NCBI GenBank assembly: GCA_963841455.1
Contig: CAWJCU010000007.1
Location: 62,001 to 126,000, forward strand
DNA length: 64,000 bases
Direction: 5' to 3'
Origin: JAWVFM01 sp963841455
Lineage (GTDB): Bacteria; Actinomycetota; Thermoleophilia; Solirubrobacterales; 70-9
In this document: positions 54,681 to 62,998 of the stretch, in pieces
Position numbering within the stretch: the first letter of the stretch is position 1
Layout: each line of letters begins with the position of its first letter
The notes under the pieces: generated by a model
The model's input: only the letters and a program-made list of their open reading frames with translations
What the model was told of the DNA's origin: nothing
Databases searched by the model: none
Made by a program: the position numbers and the translations under genes

Positions 54681-56869
54681 TCGATCGAACTCGCACCTGG
54701 AAGCTCCGAGGCGGGACCGGAGGCGCCCTGGCGGGTGCCCTGGTCATGCTTGTGCTGGCGAGCGCCGGCGGCGCCGCCACGCCGCCCGCTCCGGCGTCGG
54801 CCGACGCCGCCCGGGCCGCACTGCTTCAGCCTGACGGCAGGGTCGTCGCGCTCGGAACCTCCGACGGGCGCTTCGCGCTCGCGCGCTACCTGCCCTCGGG
54901 CGCTCTCGACGGCTCGTTCGGCGATCACGGCGAGGTGACGACCAACCTCGATCGCCGCGCCGACGACGAGATCCTCGCGGCAGTGCTCGAACCGGACGGC
55001 TCGATTGTCGCCGCCGGGCACTCGGCCGCGCGCGCCACCGTGGTCCGCTACCGCTCCGACGGCTCGCTCGACCTTGGCTTCGGCGACGGGGGATCGGTGA
55101 CGCTGGGTTGCTGTCGGGCCGCAGCCGTCGCGGTGCTGCCGAACGGGGAGACGATCGTCGCCGCCAGCGGCGGGTCGGGATCGCGGGTGTACCGCCTTTC
55201 GGCCGACGGCGCGATCGACCGCTCGTTCTCGACCGCCGAGGCGCCCGTCGACGTTCGGGCCCTGGTGCCCGTCGGCGACGGCGGCATCGTGACCGCCGGC
55301 CTCTCGAGCGCCGGAGTCGAGCGCTCGCTTGTGGTCTCGCGACTCTCCTCGGACGGCTCGCCCGACCAATCCTTCGGCTCGGGCGGGACCGTCACGGCCG
55401 CGCTGCCGGTCGGCGCATCCGTCGACGGGATCGTTGCGAACGCCGACGGCAGCGTGCTCGTCGCGGGATCCGCCGGCGGTCAGGCCCTCGTCGCCCGCTT
55501 CGGTCCCGACGGCTCGGCCGACGGGTCGTTCGGCGACGAGGGATCGGCCGTCCTCGGGTCGCAGGGAAGCACTGCCGCTGCCGTCGCCCCCGAGCCGGAT
55601 GGCCTCGCGGTCGCCGGCACCGAGCCCGATGGCCTGCTGCTCGGCCACCTGGACTCGACGGGCGTCCTCGACCCCTCCTTCGGTCACGCCGGAATCGTTG
55701 TCACGCCCGCCGTCAGCTCCGCTGCATCGGTCCTCGAAGAGCCCTCGAGGCTCATCGTCGCGGGCGCAGCGGGCTCGGCCGGCGCGTCGGACTTCGCGCT
55801 TGCAGCGTTCGGCTTCGACGGCTCCCCTGATGCCTCGTTCGGCGAGGGCGGGCTCGTGACCACCGACTTTGGGCCTCCGGCCGCAGGTCCCGTCGGCGTC
55901 GGGACGACGACCTCGCCGCCGAACCACGCGACGCCGCACCTGCGCGCCGACCGAAGCCCGAACGCAAACCGCCGGACGGCGCCGCACCCGGTTCCCGCCT
56001 GGTACGTCAACGCGGACAGCATGATCGACCTGAAGCGGTTCGCCGCCGCCGACGCCTGCGCCTTCGCACGCTCGCAGCCCCGCAGCGCGAACAGGGCCCT
56101 GCTCCTCGACTTCGGCGGTGCCCGGGCCTACGTCAACGGCAATTTCGGCGCCGCCGTGAACAACGCGAGCTTCACCGCCTCAAACCGCCAGATCCGCATC
56201 GCGCTCCAGGTGGCGGCGGATGCATACGCCTCCTGTCACCGGCGGGGCCAGGCGCAGATCACCTACGCCGTGACCAACCACTTCAAGTCGCGGTTCGCCG
56301 CGAGCCGCGCCCGGCAGATCGGCGTCCACCAGGCGCGCACGGTGCATCGCCTGTGGCGCTACCAACGCGTGCACGGATATACGCCGGCGGAGCGCGCGGG
56401 GGTGGCAGGCGACATCGAGGCCGGTTACTGGGGCCCCAAATACTCGCGGCTCCTTGCCAACGGCGCCAAGGCGACCTGGCCCCGCGGCTACATGGACTTC
56501 GGCACGGCCGGCGGCTGCCCGCCGCACCCCGGCCTCCACTACCACGGCTGCTTCAACGGGTGGACGCTTGGGGACGTCGCCCAGGTCTCGCACGATCGGG
56601 GCGGCGAGCCCCTGCCGGAGATCTATTACCGGGGCAACCCCAACCACTTCGACCAGGCCGCGCAGTGGGCCAGCGTTGCTCGCAAGTGGAACAGCGCTCA
56701 CTCGACGCCGTACGTCTTCGCCGGCACCACCGGGTCCACGCAGTTCAGCGGCATGACTCCAGGCGAGAGCTGGGTCCGCATGCGAAGGAAGGCGCCCGGC
56801 CACGTCGGCCGCGAGCTCCTGAACTTCAAGGAGGACCACTTTGTGGCGAAGAGCGCGGGCGATGGCTAG
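54677..56869 (+). CDS. Secreted fusion: delta-60-repeat beta-propeller plus unknown C-terminal domain
   Basis: A 730-residue protein with a signal/anchor helix (~residues 16-34, LAGALVMLVLASAGGAA). Residues ~40-395 carry seven delta-60 repeats, each with a DGSxDxSFG core (GALDGSFGDHG, GSLDLGFGDGG, GSPDQSFGSGG, GSADGSFGDEG, GVLDPSFGHAG, GSPDASFGEGG), forming a propeller-like domain. Residues ~435-730 are different: WYVNADSMIDLKRFAAADAC, ANRALLLDFGGARAYVNGNF, VAGDIEAGYWGPKYSRLLAN, RGYMDFGTAGGCPPHPGLHY. The DIE/DF acidic patterns suggest a TIM-barrel hydrolase, but I cannot name a family. TTG start. Confidence 0.75.
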   Translation: MIDRTRTWKLRGGTGGALAGALVMLVLASAGGAATPPAPASADAARAALLQPDGRVVALGTSDGRFALARYLPSGALDGSFGDHGEVTTNLDRRADDEILAAVLEPDGSIVAAGHSAARATVVRYRSDGSLDLGFGDGGSVTLGCCRAAAVAVLPNGETIVAASGGSGSRVYRLSADGAIDRSFSTAEAPVDVRALVPVGDGGIVTAGLSSAGVERSLVVSRLSSDGSPDQSFGSGGTVTAALPVGASVDGIVANADGSVLVAGSAGGQALVARFGPDGSADGSFGDEGSAVLGSQGSTAAAVAPEPDGLAVAGTEPDGLLLGHLDSTGVLDPSFGHAGIVVTPAVSSAASVLEEPSRLIVAGAAGSAGASDFALAAFGFDGSPDASFGEGGLVTTDFGPPAAGPVGVGTTTSPPNHATPHLRADRSPNANRRTAPHPVPAWYVNADSMIDLKRFAAADACAFARSQPRSANRALLLDFGGARAYVNGNFGAAVNNASFTASNRQIRIALQVAADAYASCHRRGQAQITYAVTNHFKSRFAASRARQIGVHQARTVHRLWRYQRVHGYTPAERAGVAGDIEAGYWGPKYSRLLANGAKATWPRGYMDFGTAGGCPPHPGLHYHGCFNGWTLGDVAQVSHDRGGEPLPEIYYRGNPNHFDQAAQWASVARKWNSAHSTPYVFAGTTGSTQFSGMTPGESWVRMRRKAPGHVGRELLNFKEDHFVAKSAGDG

Positions 56870-57491
56870 GGACGGTCGCCGGCTCGCGATTCTCGGGTTC
56901 ACGGCGGCGCTTGCCGTTGGTGTCACCGGTTGCGGGGGCGGCGACGACACCACCACCCAGACGGCTCAGCGGGCGAACGGCGGAGCAAACGGCATCTCGG
57001 TCGGCGAGAAGCGGGCGGCGACGAGGCGCCTCCAGCGCGAGCTCGGCGTTGGGAACGGCGACGTCAAGAAGCTGAAGCACGGTCGCGGCCTGCCTGCGAC
57101 CCACATCAGGCCGGCGGAGATCGTTACCGAGCCGCCGGGCCCGTTCTTCTCCTCTGACGTGATCTACCCGTTCACGAACGGCTGGCAGGCAGGCGACAAG
57201 CACACGTACACGGCGGTCGACGCGGGGGCGAACCCCGCGAACCCCTCGATGGGCGAGCTCGGCATCTTCCGCCAGGACCACATCAAGGTCACCCAGTCGC
57301 AGAAGGTCGTGAACGTGCCGGGCGCCGGGACGCTGCGGATCGTCCGCGGGCCCGAGGGCGCGGCGGTCGCGACCTCGGCGCAGCGCAGCGGCAAGCTCCG
57401 GTTCGTGGGCTCACGCGGCGTCCGTGGCACGCTGGACCTGGGCGACGACTCGGTGACGATCTCCAGGCGTGCGGGCTCGAAGGCCACTTAG
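56862..57491 (+). CDS. Lipoprotein of unknown function
   Basis: A 209-residue protein: LAILGFTAALAVGVTGCGGG has a lipobox (VTGC). The mature part includes a short helical region (GEKRAATRRLQRELGVGNGD) and a strand-rich domain (FTNGWQAGDKHTYTAVDAGA, NPSMGELGIFRQDHIKVTQS, VVNVPGAGTLRIVRGPEGAA, SGKLRFVGSRGVRGTLDLGD). No family is recognised. It overlaps the previous gene by 8 nt and the next by 23 nt, inside the run of secreted proteins. Confidence 0.7.
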   Translation: MARDGRRLAILGFTAALAVGVTGCGGGDDTTTQTAQRANGGANGISVGEKRAATRRLQRELGVGNGDVKKLKHGRGLPATHIRPAEIVTEPPGPFFSSDVIYPFTNGWQAGDKHTYTAVDAGANPANPSMGELGIFRQDHIKVTQSQKVVNVPGAGTLRIVRGPEGAAVATSAQRSGKLRFVGSRGVRGTLDLGDDSVTISRRAGSKAT

Positions 57492-60003
57492 AGCGCTTGC
57501 CCTCGCCGTCGCGGGCGTCCTACTGACGGCTACGGGCGCGTCCGCGGCGATCAGGCCGGGCGATCTCGACACCTCGTTCGGGGGCCACGGCTTCGTCTAC
57601 AACCCCATGAGCGCTCGCTCGCTGCAGACGGCAGAGGTCAACGACGCCGTCGTTCAGCCCGACGGAAGCTACGTCCTGGTCGGGGCTGCAGGTGTCGAGT
57701 CGCCGTACTCATCGGCCACCGCTCTGTCCCTTTCGCGCCATAGCGCCGACGGCGCGGCCGATCCTTCGTTCGGGAGGGCTGGATTCGTCACGACGGCCCT
57801 CGGCGACGGAGCCAGCGCCAACGCGATCGCGCTACAACCCGACGGCAAGATCGTGGTGGCCGGAAGCGTGCGCACCGGATCCGCCATCAAGGGCGTCCTC
57901 GCGCGGTACGACGCCGATGGCACGCTCGACGCCTCGTTTGGAACCGGCGGCACGGTGACGGGCCTGCCCGCCATGGGGACGGCGGTCGCCTTGCAGCCGG
58001 ACGGCAAGATCGTCGTCGCCACTCAGGACGGGCAGCTGTGCGCCTCGGTCCTCACGATCACCCGCTACGACGTCGACGGGTCGCCCGACACGGCGTTCGG
58101 TAACGACGGCGTGGCCACCGCGAACCTGGGGGAGGACGCATGCACGTCGGAGGACTCGGTGCTCGTCCAGAGCAACGGGAAGGTGATCGTCGCCGGGGAA
58201 AGATCCGGGAAGCTTGCGATCGTCCGCTTCAACGGTTCCGGGTCGCTGGATACGTCGTACGGCTCGTCGGGTGTCGCCACGATCAACCTCGGCGCGGCCT
58301 ACGCGATCGCGTCATCGCGAGTGCGGTCGCTGCTTCAGCCGAACGGCAAGCTCATCGTGGCGACCTCGGGGATCGATGGCTTCGCCGTGGTGCGCCTCGC
58401 GCAGGACGGTTCGCTCGACGGCTCATTCGGGAGCGGCGGCGTTGCCGCGGTCGCGCAGCTTGTCCTTACACGGGCGATCGGGCTGCAGGCGGACGGCAAG
58501 ATCGTGTTCGCCGGCGGTGACCTCGCGGGGACGCCGTCAGCCTCGAATCCGGGTGTGCTCGCCCGCTTCAACCCGGATGGCAGCCTCGACTCGAGCTTCG
58601 GGACCGCCGGGACCGCGCAGCTCGACTTCGGGTTCGGCGGCATGGCCCCCGCCGTCGTGGCGCCTGACTCCAGCGGCGGGTTCGTCGTCATGGGTGGCGC
58701 GACGGCATGCGTCGCCTCCGATGAGAGCTGCATCGTGACGTTCAGCGCCAATGCGCTCGCCCGGTTCACGTCCGCGGGCCTCCCGGACATGTCCTTCGGA
58801 GATGATGGGCAGGTCGTAGCCAGCCCGCTCGGGAACGTGGTCACCGGTGCCCGCAACTCCCACCCGAAGGCGGCCATCGCACAGCCCGACGGGAGCGTGA
58901 TCGTCACGGGCGACTCCTACGCCTACGACACCCACCCATATCCAGGCGGGTCCGGATTCGCGCTCGCCAAGTACACCCGCGACGGGAGGATCGACTCCCG
59001 CTTCGGCGACGGCGGCTTCGTGGCCACCTCGCTGGTGAGCGATCCGAGCACGCTGCCCACCACGGCGACGACGGCGCTGCGTCAGGCGAACGGCAAGATC
59101 GTCGTTGTCGGCGGAGCACGCAGCAGCGTGTCGGGCCGGGTCCGGTTCGCGGTTGCGCGGTACCTGCCCGACGGCTCGCTAGACCCTGTGTTCGGCACCG
59201 GCGGAATCGCCACGACCCCGTTCTCGGACCAGCGGGAGACCGTTGCGGGAGCGGTTCTCGAAGGGGACGGGAAGATCGTGGTGGGCGGTAACGTTGGCGG
59301 CCGGGCGACGCTCGTTCGCTACCGCGGCAACGGATCGCTCGACCGCTCGTTCGGCGGCGACGGGGTCGTCGCGCTCGCCGGTGCCCGCAGCGTCAAGACG
59401 CTGAGGGCCGTGGGCCTGAGCCGAAACGGCCGCATACTCGTCGCGGGCATGCGCGGCGTGGCCGGCCCGTTCTCAGGCGCGATGGTCGAGCTCGACGCCG
59501 ACGGGACGCGGAACCCTTCGTTCGGCGGCCCGAGGGGCGTCGCGAGCGTCCCGGTCGGCAGGAGGGGCGACGTCAGCGCCATCCTGATGTCGGCGGACGG
59601 ACGCCCGCTGGTGCTCGGGCGGACGTCCAGCCGAAGCATCGCCCTGTTCCGCTATGGCGCGAACGGCAAGCGGGATCGCCTGTTCAACCGCCGGGCTGCG
59701 GCGCTCCGAGATGTGCCCGGGATCGGTGGGTCCGTCCTCGCCGGGACCTTCCAGGGGCGTAGAGGGAAGCTCGTTCTCGCGGGGACGAACAGCGACCACT
59801 TCGCGTTGGTGCGAGTGCGGCGCAACGGCACGATCGACCGCTCGTTCGGCGCACAGGGGGTGGAGATCTCGAAGGTGTTCGGCAGGCTCAAGGCCGTGAC
59901 GGCGGGCCCCGGCCGCATCCTCGCCGCAGGCGACGCGTCGTTCGAGAACGCCAACGGGTCCAACCGGCAGACCTTCGCCGCGGTGGCGGCCTTCCACCCG
60001 TGA
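57469..60003 (+). CDS. Secreted delta-60-repeat beta-propeller protein
   Basis: An 844-residue protein with a Sec signal peptide (LRALALAVAGVLLTATGASA). The whole mature part is about 14 delta-60 repeats: a strand with ALQPDGKIVVAGS-type text, then LARYDADGTLDASFGTGG-type text, repeated every ~55-70 residues. The last repeats (GTRNPSFGG, GKRDRLFNRR, GTIDRSFGAQ) are worn. The repeat type is found in secreted bacterial proteins of unknown role and likely builds one or two beta-propellers for binding. GTG start at 57469. It ends 13 nt before the convergent yjbQ gene. Confidence 0.82.
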   Translation: MRARRPLRALALAVAGVLLTATGASAAIRPGDLDTSFGGHGFVYNPMSARSLQTAEVNDAVVQPDGSYVLVGAAGVESPYSSATALSLSRHSADGAADPSFGRAGFVTTALGDGASANAIALQPDGKIVVAGSVRTGSAIKGVLARYDADGTLDASFGTGGTVTGLPAMGTAVALQPDGKIVVATQDGQLCASVLTITRYDVDGSPDTAFGNDGVATANLGEDACTSEDSVLVQSNGKVIVAGERSGKLAIVRFNGSGSLDTSYGSSGVATINLGAAYAIASSRVRSLLQPNGKLIVATSGIDGFAVVRLAQDGSLDGSFGSGGVAAVAQLVLTRAIGLQADGKIVFAGGDLAGTPSASNPGVLARFNPDGSLDSSFGTAGTAQLDFGFGGMAPAVVAPDSSGGFVVMGGATACVASDESCIVTFSANALARFTSAGLPDMSFGDDGQVVASPLGNVVTGARNSHPKAAIAQPDGSVIVTGDSYAYDTHPYPGGSGFALAKYTRDGRIDSRFGDGGFVATSLVSDPSTLPTTATTALRQANGKIVVVGGARSSVSGRVRFAVARYLPDGSLDPVFGTGGIATTPFSDQRETVAGAVLEGDGKIVVGGNVGGRATLVRYRGNGSLDRSFGGDGVVALAGARSVKTLRAVGLSRNGRILVAGMRGVAGPFSGAMVELDADGTRNPSFGGPRGVASVPVGRRGDVSAILMSADGRPLVLGRTSSRSIALFRYGANGKRDRLFNRRAAALRDVPGIGGSVLAGTFQGRRGKLVLAGTNSDHFALVRVRRNGTIDRSFGAQGVEISKVFGRLKAVTAGPGRILAAGDASFENANGSNRQTFAAVAAFHP

Positions 60004-60016
60004 GGACCCGGGTACG

Positions 60017-60427
60017 TCAGCCGGCGACCTGAACGACTACCGTCCGCTCGCGCGGGCGGTCGTCGAAGTCGACAAGCACGAGCTGCTGCCAGGTGCCGAG
60101 CGCGAGGCGGCCGCCGACGATCGGCACGACCTCCGAGGGCCCGATCAGGGAGGCGCGCTGGTGGGCGTGGGAGTTGGTGTCGTGGTTGAGGCGGTTGTGC
60201 TCGTAGTCGCCCTGCGGCGGGATGAGCCGGTCGAGGAGCGCGCGGAGGTCATGGACGCCGCCCGGCTCTAGCTCCATCGTCGTGATCGCCGCGGTGGAGC
60301 CGCGAACGAAGGCGGTTGCCTGGCCGTCGGCCACACCGGCATCGGCGACGGCATCCGCGAGTGGCCCGGTCAGGTCGACGACGTCGGCATCCCCGCGCGT
60401 GGAGACGCGGATCTCAGATGTCGTCAC
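60017..60427 (-). CDS. yjbQ: YjbQ family protein (UPF0047, secondary thiamine-phosphate synthase)
   Basis: A 136-residue protein with the family's conserved blocks TAFVRGSTAAITTMELEPGG, YEHNRLNHDTNSHAHQRASL (metal-binding His) and GRLALGTWQQLVLVDFDDRP. The E. coli member has weak thiamine-phosphate synthase activity; its main role is unclear. The GTG at 60427 overlaps the panB stop by 3-4 nt, so it is cotranslated with the pantothenate genes. Confidence 0.9.
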   Translation of the reverse strand: MTTSEIRVSTRGDADVVDLTGPLADAVADAGVADGQATAFVRGSTAAITTMELEPGGVHDLRALLDRLIPPQGDYEHNRLNHDTNSHAHQRASLIGPSEVVPIVGGRLALGTWQQLVLVDFDDRPRERTVVVQVAG

Positions 60428-61341
60428 CAGTCCCAGGCTGAGGCAGCAGCGAGGCTGTCCTGCTCCAGGTAGCGCTCGAAGGCCACGAGCTCGGAGGGCT
60501 CCACCGAGTAGGTGTGCTCGGAATCGGGGAACTTCCCCGAGCGGACCTCGTCGGCGAAGGAGCGGACGCCCGCCGTCATCGCGTCGCCGACCTCGGCGTA
60601 GCGCTTCACGAACTTCGGTATGTGTCCCTTGTGGATCCCGAGGAGGTCGTGGAACACCAGCACCTGGCCGGCCGTGGCGGGGCCCGCACCGATCCCGATC
60701 ACCGGAACCTCGAGCTTCGGAACCAGCGCCTCCGTGATCGCGGACGGCACCGCCTCGAAGACGATCGCGAAGCAGCCCGCCGCCTGGAGCGCGAAGGCCT
60801 CCTCGGCCACCCGCGCGGCGCTCGCCGCCGTCTTCCCCTGAGTCTTGAAGCCGCCGAGGGCGTTCACCGTCTGCGGCGTGAGACCGACATGGCCCATCAC
60901 CGGGATGCCCGATCGCACGATCGCTCGGGCGCGCTCGACCGAGGCGCCTCCGCGCTCGAGCTTCACCGCGGAGCATCCGGCCTCGCGGACGAACCGCTGC
61001 GCGTTGTCGATCGCGTGCTCGCTCGAGCGCTCGTACGAGCCGAAGGGCATGTCGCCGATGAGGAGCGGCGTCTTCAGGCCGCGCCTCACAGCGGCCGCCA
61101 TCGTCGTCATCTCGTCCATGCCGACGGGGGTCGTCGCGTCGTAGCCGAGCACCACCATGGCGGCGGTGTCGCCGACCAGCACGACGTCGACGCCCGCCTC
61201 CTCGGCGACGAGCGCCGAGGGGTAGTCGTAGGCGGTGACCATCACGATGCGCTCGCCGGTCTCCTTCATCTCGGCGAGCCTCGGGACCGTGATCGGCGTC
61301 TTGGCCGCGTCGGAGGGGTCGATCCGCGGTCGGGAGCTCAT
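60424..61341 (-). CDS. panB: 3-methyl-2-oxobutanoate hydroxymethyltransferase
   Basis: A 305-residue TIM barrel: MVTAYDYPSALVAEEAGVDV, LVGDTAAMVVLGYDATTPVG (metal Asp), GDMPFGSYE, VKLERGG, MGHVGLTPQTVNALGGFKTQ, and FEAVPSAITEAL (catalytic Glu). It transfers a one-carbon unit from methylene-tetrahydrofolate to ketoisovalerate in pantothenate synthesis. ATG 61341 is preferred over the TTG at 61347 because a full AGGAGG (61353-61348) lies 6 nt before it, at the 3' edge of RNA element C. Confidence 0.95.
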   Translation of the reverse strand: MSSRPRIDPSDAAKTPITVPRLAEMKETGERIVMVTAYDYPSALVAEEAGVDVVLVGDTAAMVVLGYDATTPVGMDEMTTMAAAVRRGLKTPLLIGDMPFGSYERSSEHAIDNAQRFVREAGCSAVKLERGGASVERARAIVRSGIPVMGHVGLTPQTVNALGGFKTQGKTAASAARVAEEAFALQAAGCFAIVFEAVPSAITEALVPKLEVPVIGIGAGPATAGQVLVFHDLLGIHKGHIPKFVKRYAEVGDAMTAGVRSFADEVRSGKFPDSEHTYSVEPSELVAFERYLEQDSLAAASAWDW

Positions 61342-61351
61342 GCACAACCTC

Positions 61352-61399
61352 CTGCGGCGGCCAGGCCGCCTGAAACGCTTCTTTCGGTGCTAGACCACC
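61352..61399 (-). ncRNA. Two-hairpin RNA element, copy C
   Basis: On the minus strand it starts at the base after panD's TGA. P1 is GGTG (61399-61396)/CACC with loop GTCTAG; the 15-nt linker is GAAAGAAGCGTTTCA; P2 is GGCGGC (61370-61365)/GCCGCC (61361-61356) with a CTG loop; then GCAG (61355-61352), which overlaps the AGGAGG of panB. The layout and linker length equal those of copies A and B. Confidence 0.7.
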
Positions 61400-61762
61400 T
61401 CATGACAGGAGCACCTCCGGGCTCGAGTCGACGCCCACGGTTCGGTTCGCCTCGTCGACGTGGACGACGACGGGCGCGTACGCCTCGAGGTCCGTCGCGT
61501 CGTATTCGGCGTACGAGGCGATGATCACCTTGTCGCCCTGCTTGACGAGGCGGGCGGCGGCGCCGTTGACCTGGATCTCGCCCGGCTCGCCCTCGATCAC
61601 GTAGGTGACGATGCGGGAGCCGTTCTCGACGTCCCACACGTGAACCTGCTCGTTGGGCATCAGGTCCGCCGATCGCATGAGCTCGGCGTCGACGGTGATG
61701 CTCCCGATGTAGTCGGGGTCGCAGGCCGTCACCCTCGCCCGGTGGATCTTCGACTTGAGCAT
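61400..61762 (-). CDS. panD: Aspartate 1-decarboxylase (pyruvoyl enzyme precursor)
   Basis: A 120-residue proenzyme: MLKSKIHRARVTACDPDYIG followed by SITVD. Self-cleavage between Gly and Ser in YIGS creates the pyruvoyl cofactor. Later blocks NGSRIVTYVIEGEPGEIQVN and DKVIIASYAEYD match the family. It makes beta-alanine for PanC. A GTG 12 nt upstream could also start it. RNA element C follows its stop directly. Confidence 0.94.
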   Translation of the reverse strand: MLKSKIHRARVTACDPDYIGSITVDAELMRSADLMPNEQVHVWDVENGSRIVTYVIEGEPGEIQVNGAAARLVKQGDKVIIASYAEYDATDLEAYAPVVVHVDEANRTVGVDSSPEVLLS

Positions 61763-61781
61763 GTGTCTGTGCACTGGCGGT

Positions 61782-62636
61782 TCAGCCTCCAATCACGATG
61801 TTGTCGATCAGACGAGCCCTGCCGACCCGCGCCGCGACTGCGACGAGGACCGGGCGCCCGTTGAAGCTCTGCGCGGGGGCGAGCGTCTCCGCGTCTCGCG
61901 CCTCGAGGTACTCGGGCTCGATCCCGGCGGCCTCGAGCTCGGCCCGTGCCGCGGCGATCGCCGTTTGCGTCGGCTCGCCCTGGGCGGCCACGGCCTCGGC
62001 GGCGCCCAGCGCGCGAGAGATCGCGCTCGCGCGCTCGCGCTCGGCGGGATCGAGGTACGCGTTTCGCGAGCTCATCGCGAGCCCATCGGGCTCTCGGACG
62101 GTGGGGAGCACGGCGATCTCGATCGGGTAATCGAGATCGCGCGCCATCCGGCGGATCACCGCGGCCTGCTGAGCGTCCTTCGCGCCGAAGAAGGCGACGT
62201 CGGGCGAGACGGAGTTGAAGAGCTTCGCGACCACCGTCGTGACGCCGCGAAAGTGCTCGGGCCCGCGGTGGGCGGGGTCGCCCTCGAGCACGTCGGTCAG
62301 GTCGCCGCCGACCTCGACGCTCGTGGCGAACCCCTCCGGATAGACCTCGTCGGCCGTCGGGGCGTAGACGATGTCGACGCCCTCCGCCTCCGCCAGCGAG
62401 AGGTCGCGCGCCTCGTCTCGTGGATAGGCGTCGAGGTCCTCGGACGGCGCGAACTGCGCCGGGTTGACGAAGAGGCTCATGACGACGACGTCGCAGCGCT
62501 CGCGCGCGGCCCGCAGGAGGGAGAGGTGGCCCTCGTGGAGGGAGCCCATCGTCGGGACGAGGCCGATCGCCCGCTCGGCGCGGCGCTCCGCTTGAAGGGC
62601 CGCCCGAAGCGACCGCCTGTCGCGAACAACGTTCAT
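61782..62636 (-). CDS. panC: Pantothenate synthetase
   Basis: A 284-residue enzyme: GLVPTMGSLHEGHLSLLRAA (HxGH nucleotide motif), MSLFVNPAQFAPSEDLDAYP, VTTVVAKLFNSVSPDVAFFG, AKDAQQAAVIRRMARDLDYP (KMSKS-equivalent region) and PDGLAMSSRNAYL. It ligates pantoate and beta-alanine. The ATG at 62636 is the family start; the longer open frame upstream overlaps fmdB. First gene of panC-panD-panB-yjbQ. Confidence 0.95.
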   Translation of the reverse strand: MNVVRDRRSLRAALQAERRAERAIGLVPTMGSLHEGHLSLLRAARERCDVVVMSLFVNPAQFAPSEDLDAYPRDEARDLSLAEAEGVDIVYAPTADEVYPEGFATSVEVGGDLTDVLEGDPAHRGPEHFRGVTTVVAKLFNSVSPDVAFFGAKDAQQAAVIRRMARDLDYPIEIAVLPTVREPDGLAMSSRNAYLDPAERERASAISRALGAAEAVAAQGEPTQTAIAAARAELEAAGIEPEYLEARDAETLAPAQSFNGRPVLVAVAARVGRARLIDNIVIGG

Positions 62637-62710
62637 GGGTCCGGGTCCACGCCTCGAGGGGTCGCGGCCGAGACGGAGGATAGCCATCTCCGCGGGCGCC
62701 GAGTCGCAGT

Positions 62711-62716
62711 TACGAT
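62711..62716 (+). promoter_or_regulatory. -10 box of the FmdB-like gene (leaderless)
   Basis: TACGAT, 6 nt before the GTG at 62723. Confidence 0.45.
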
Positions 62717-62722
62717 CCCCGC

Positions 62723-62998
62723 GTGCCCGTCTATGAGTTCCGGTGCGGCGCGTGCGGGGAGCGCTTCGAGGACCTCGTGCCGATGGGGACCGCCTCGGCC
62801 GAATGCCCCGGGTGCGGCGCGGAGGGGGCCGACCGAGTTCTCTCGGCTCAGGCGACGGCTCAGAAACTGGTCCGCTCGCCCGGCGACGCGCGAAAGCAGG
62901 AGCGCAAGAACGCCCGGCTGAAGGCGCGGACGAAGGCCGATTTCTCCGCCAGGCGACGCGCGGCACGGGCTCGACGCGAGAGCGGGCCGGGCGATTGA
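62723..62998 (+). CDS. FmdB-like zinc-ribbon protein
   Basis: A 91-residue protein beginning MPVYEFRCGACGERFEDLVP with a second CPGCGAEGADRVLS, the two CxxC knuckles of the FmdB/putative regulatory zinc ribbon. The rest is a highly basic tail (KQERKNARLKARTKADFSAR), suggesting nucleic-acid binding. Function unknown. It overlaps the DNA glycosylase gene by 4 nt (TTGA). Confidence 0.85.
   Translation: MPVYEFRCGACGERFEDLVPMGTASAECPGCGAEGADRVLSAQATAQKLVRSPGDARKQERKNARLKARTKADFSARRRAARARRESGPGD

Noticed and set aside
61339..61402. The known pan riboswitch-like motif upstream of pantothenate genes.
   Set aside because: The element has none of the paired bulged-A hairpins of the pan motif as I know it, and the same element precedes yqeY and follows a SnoaL gene.
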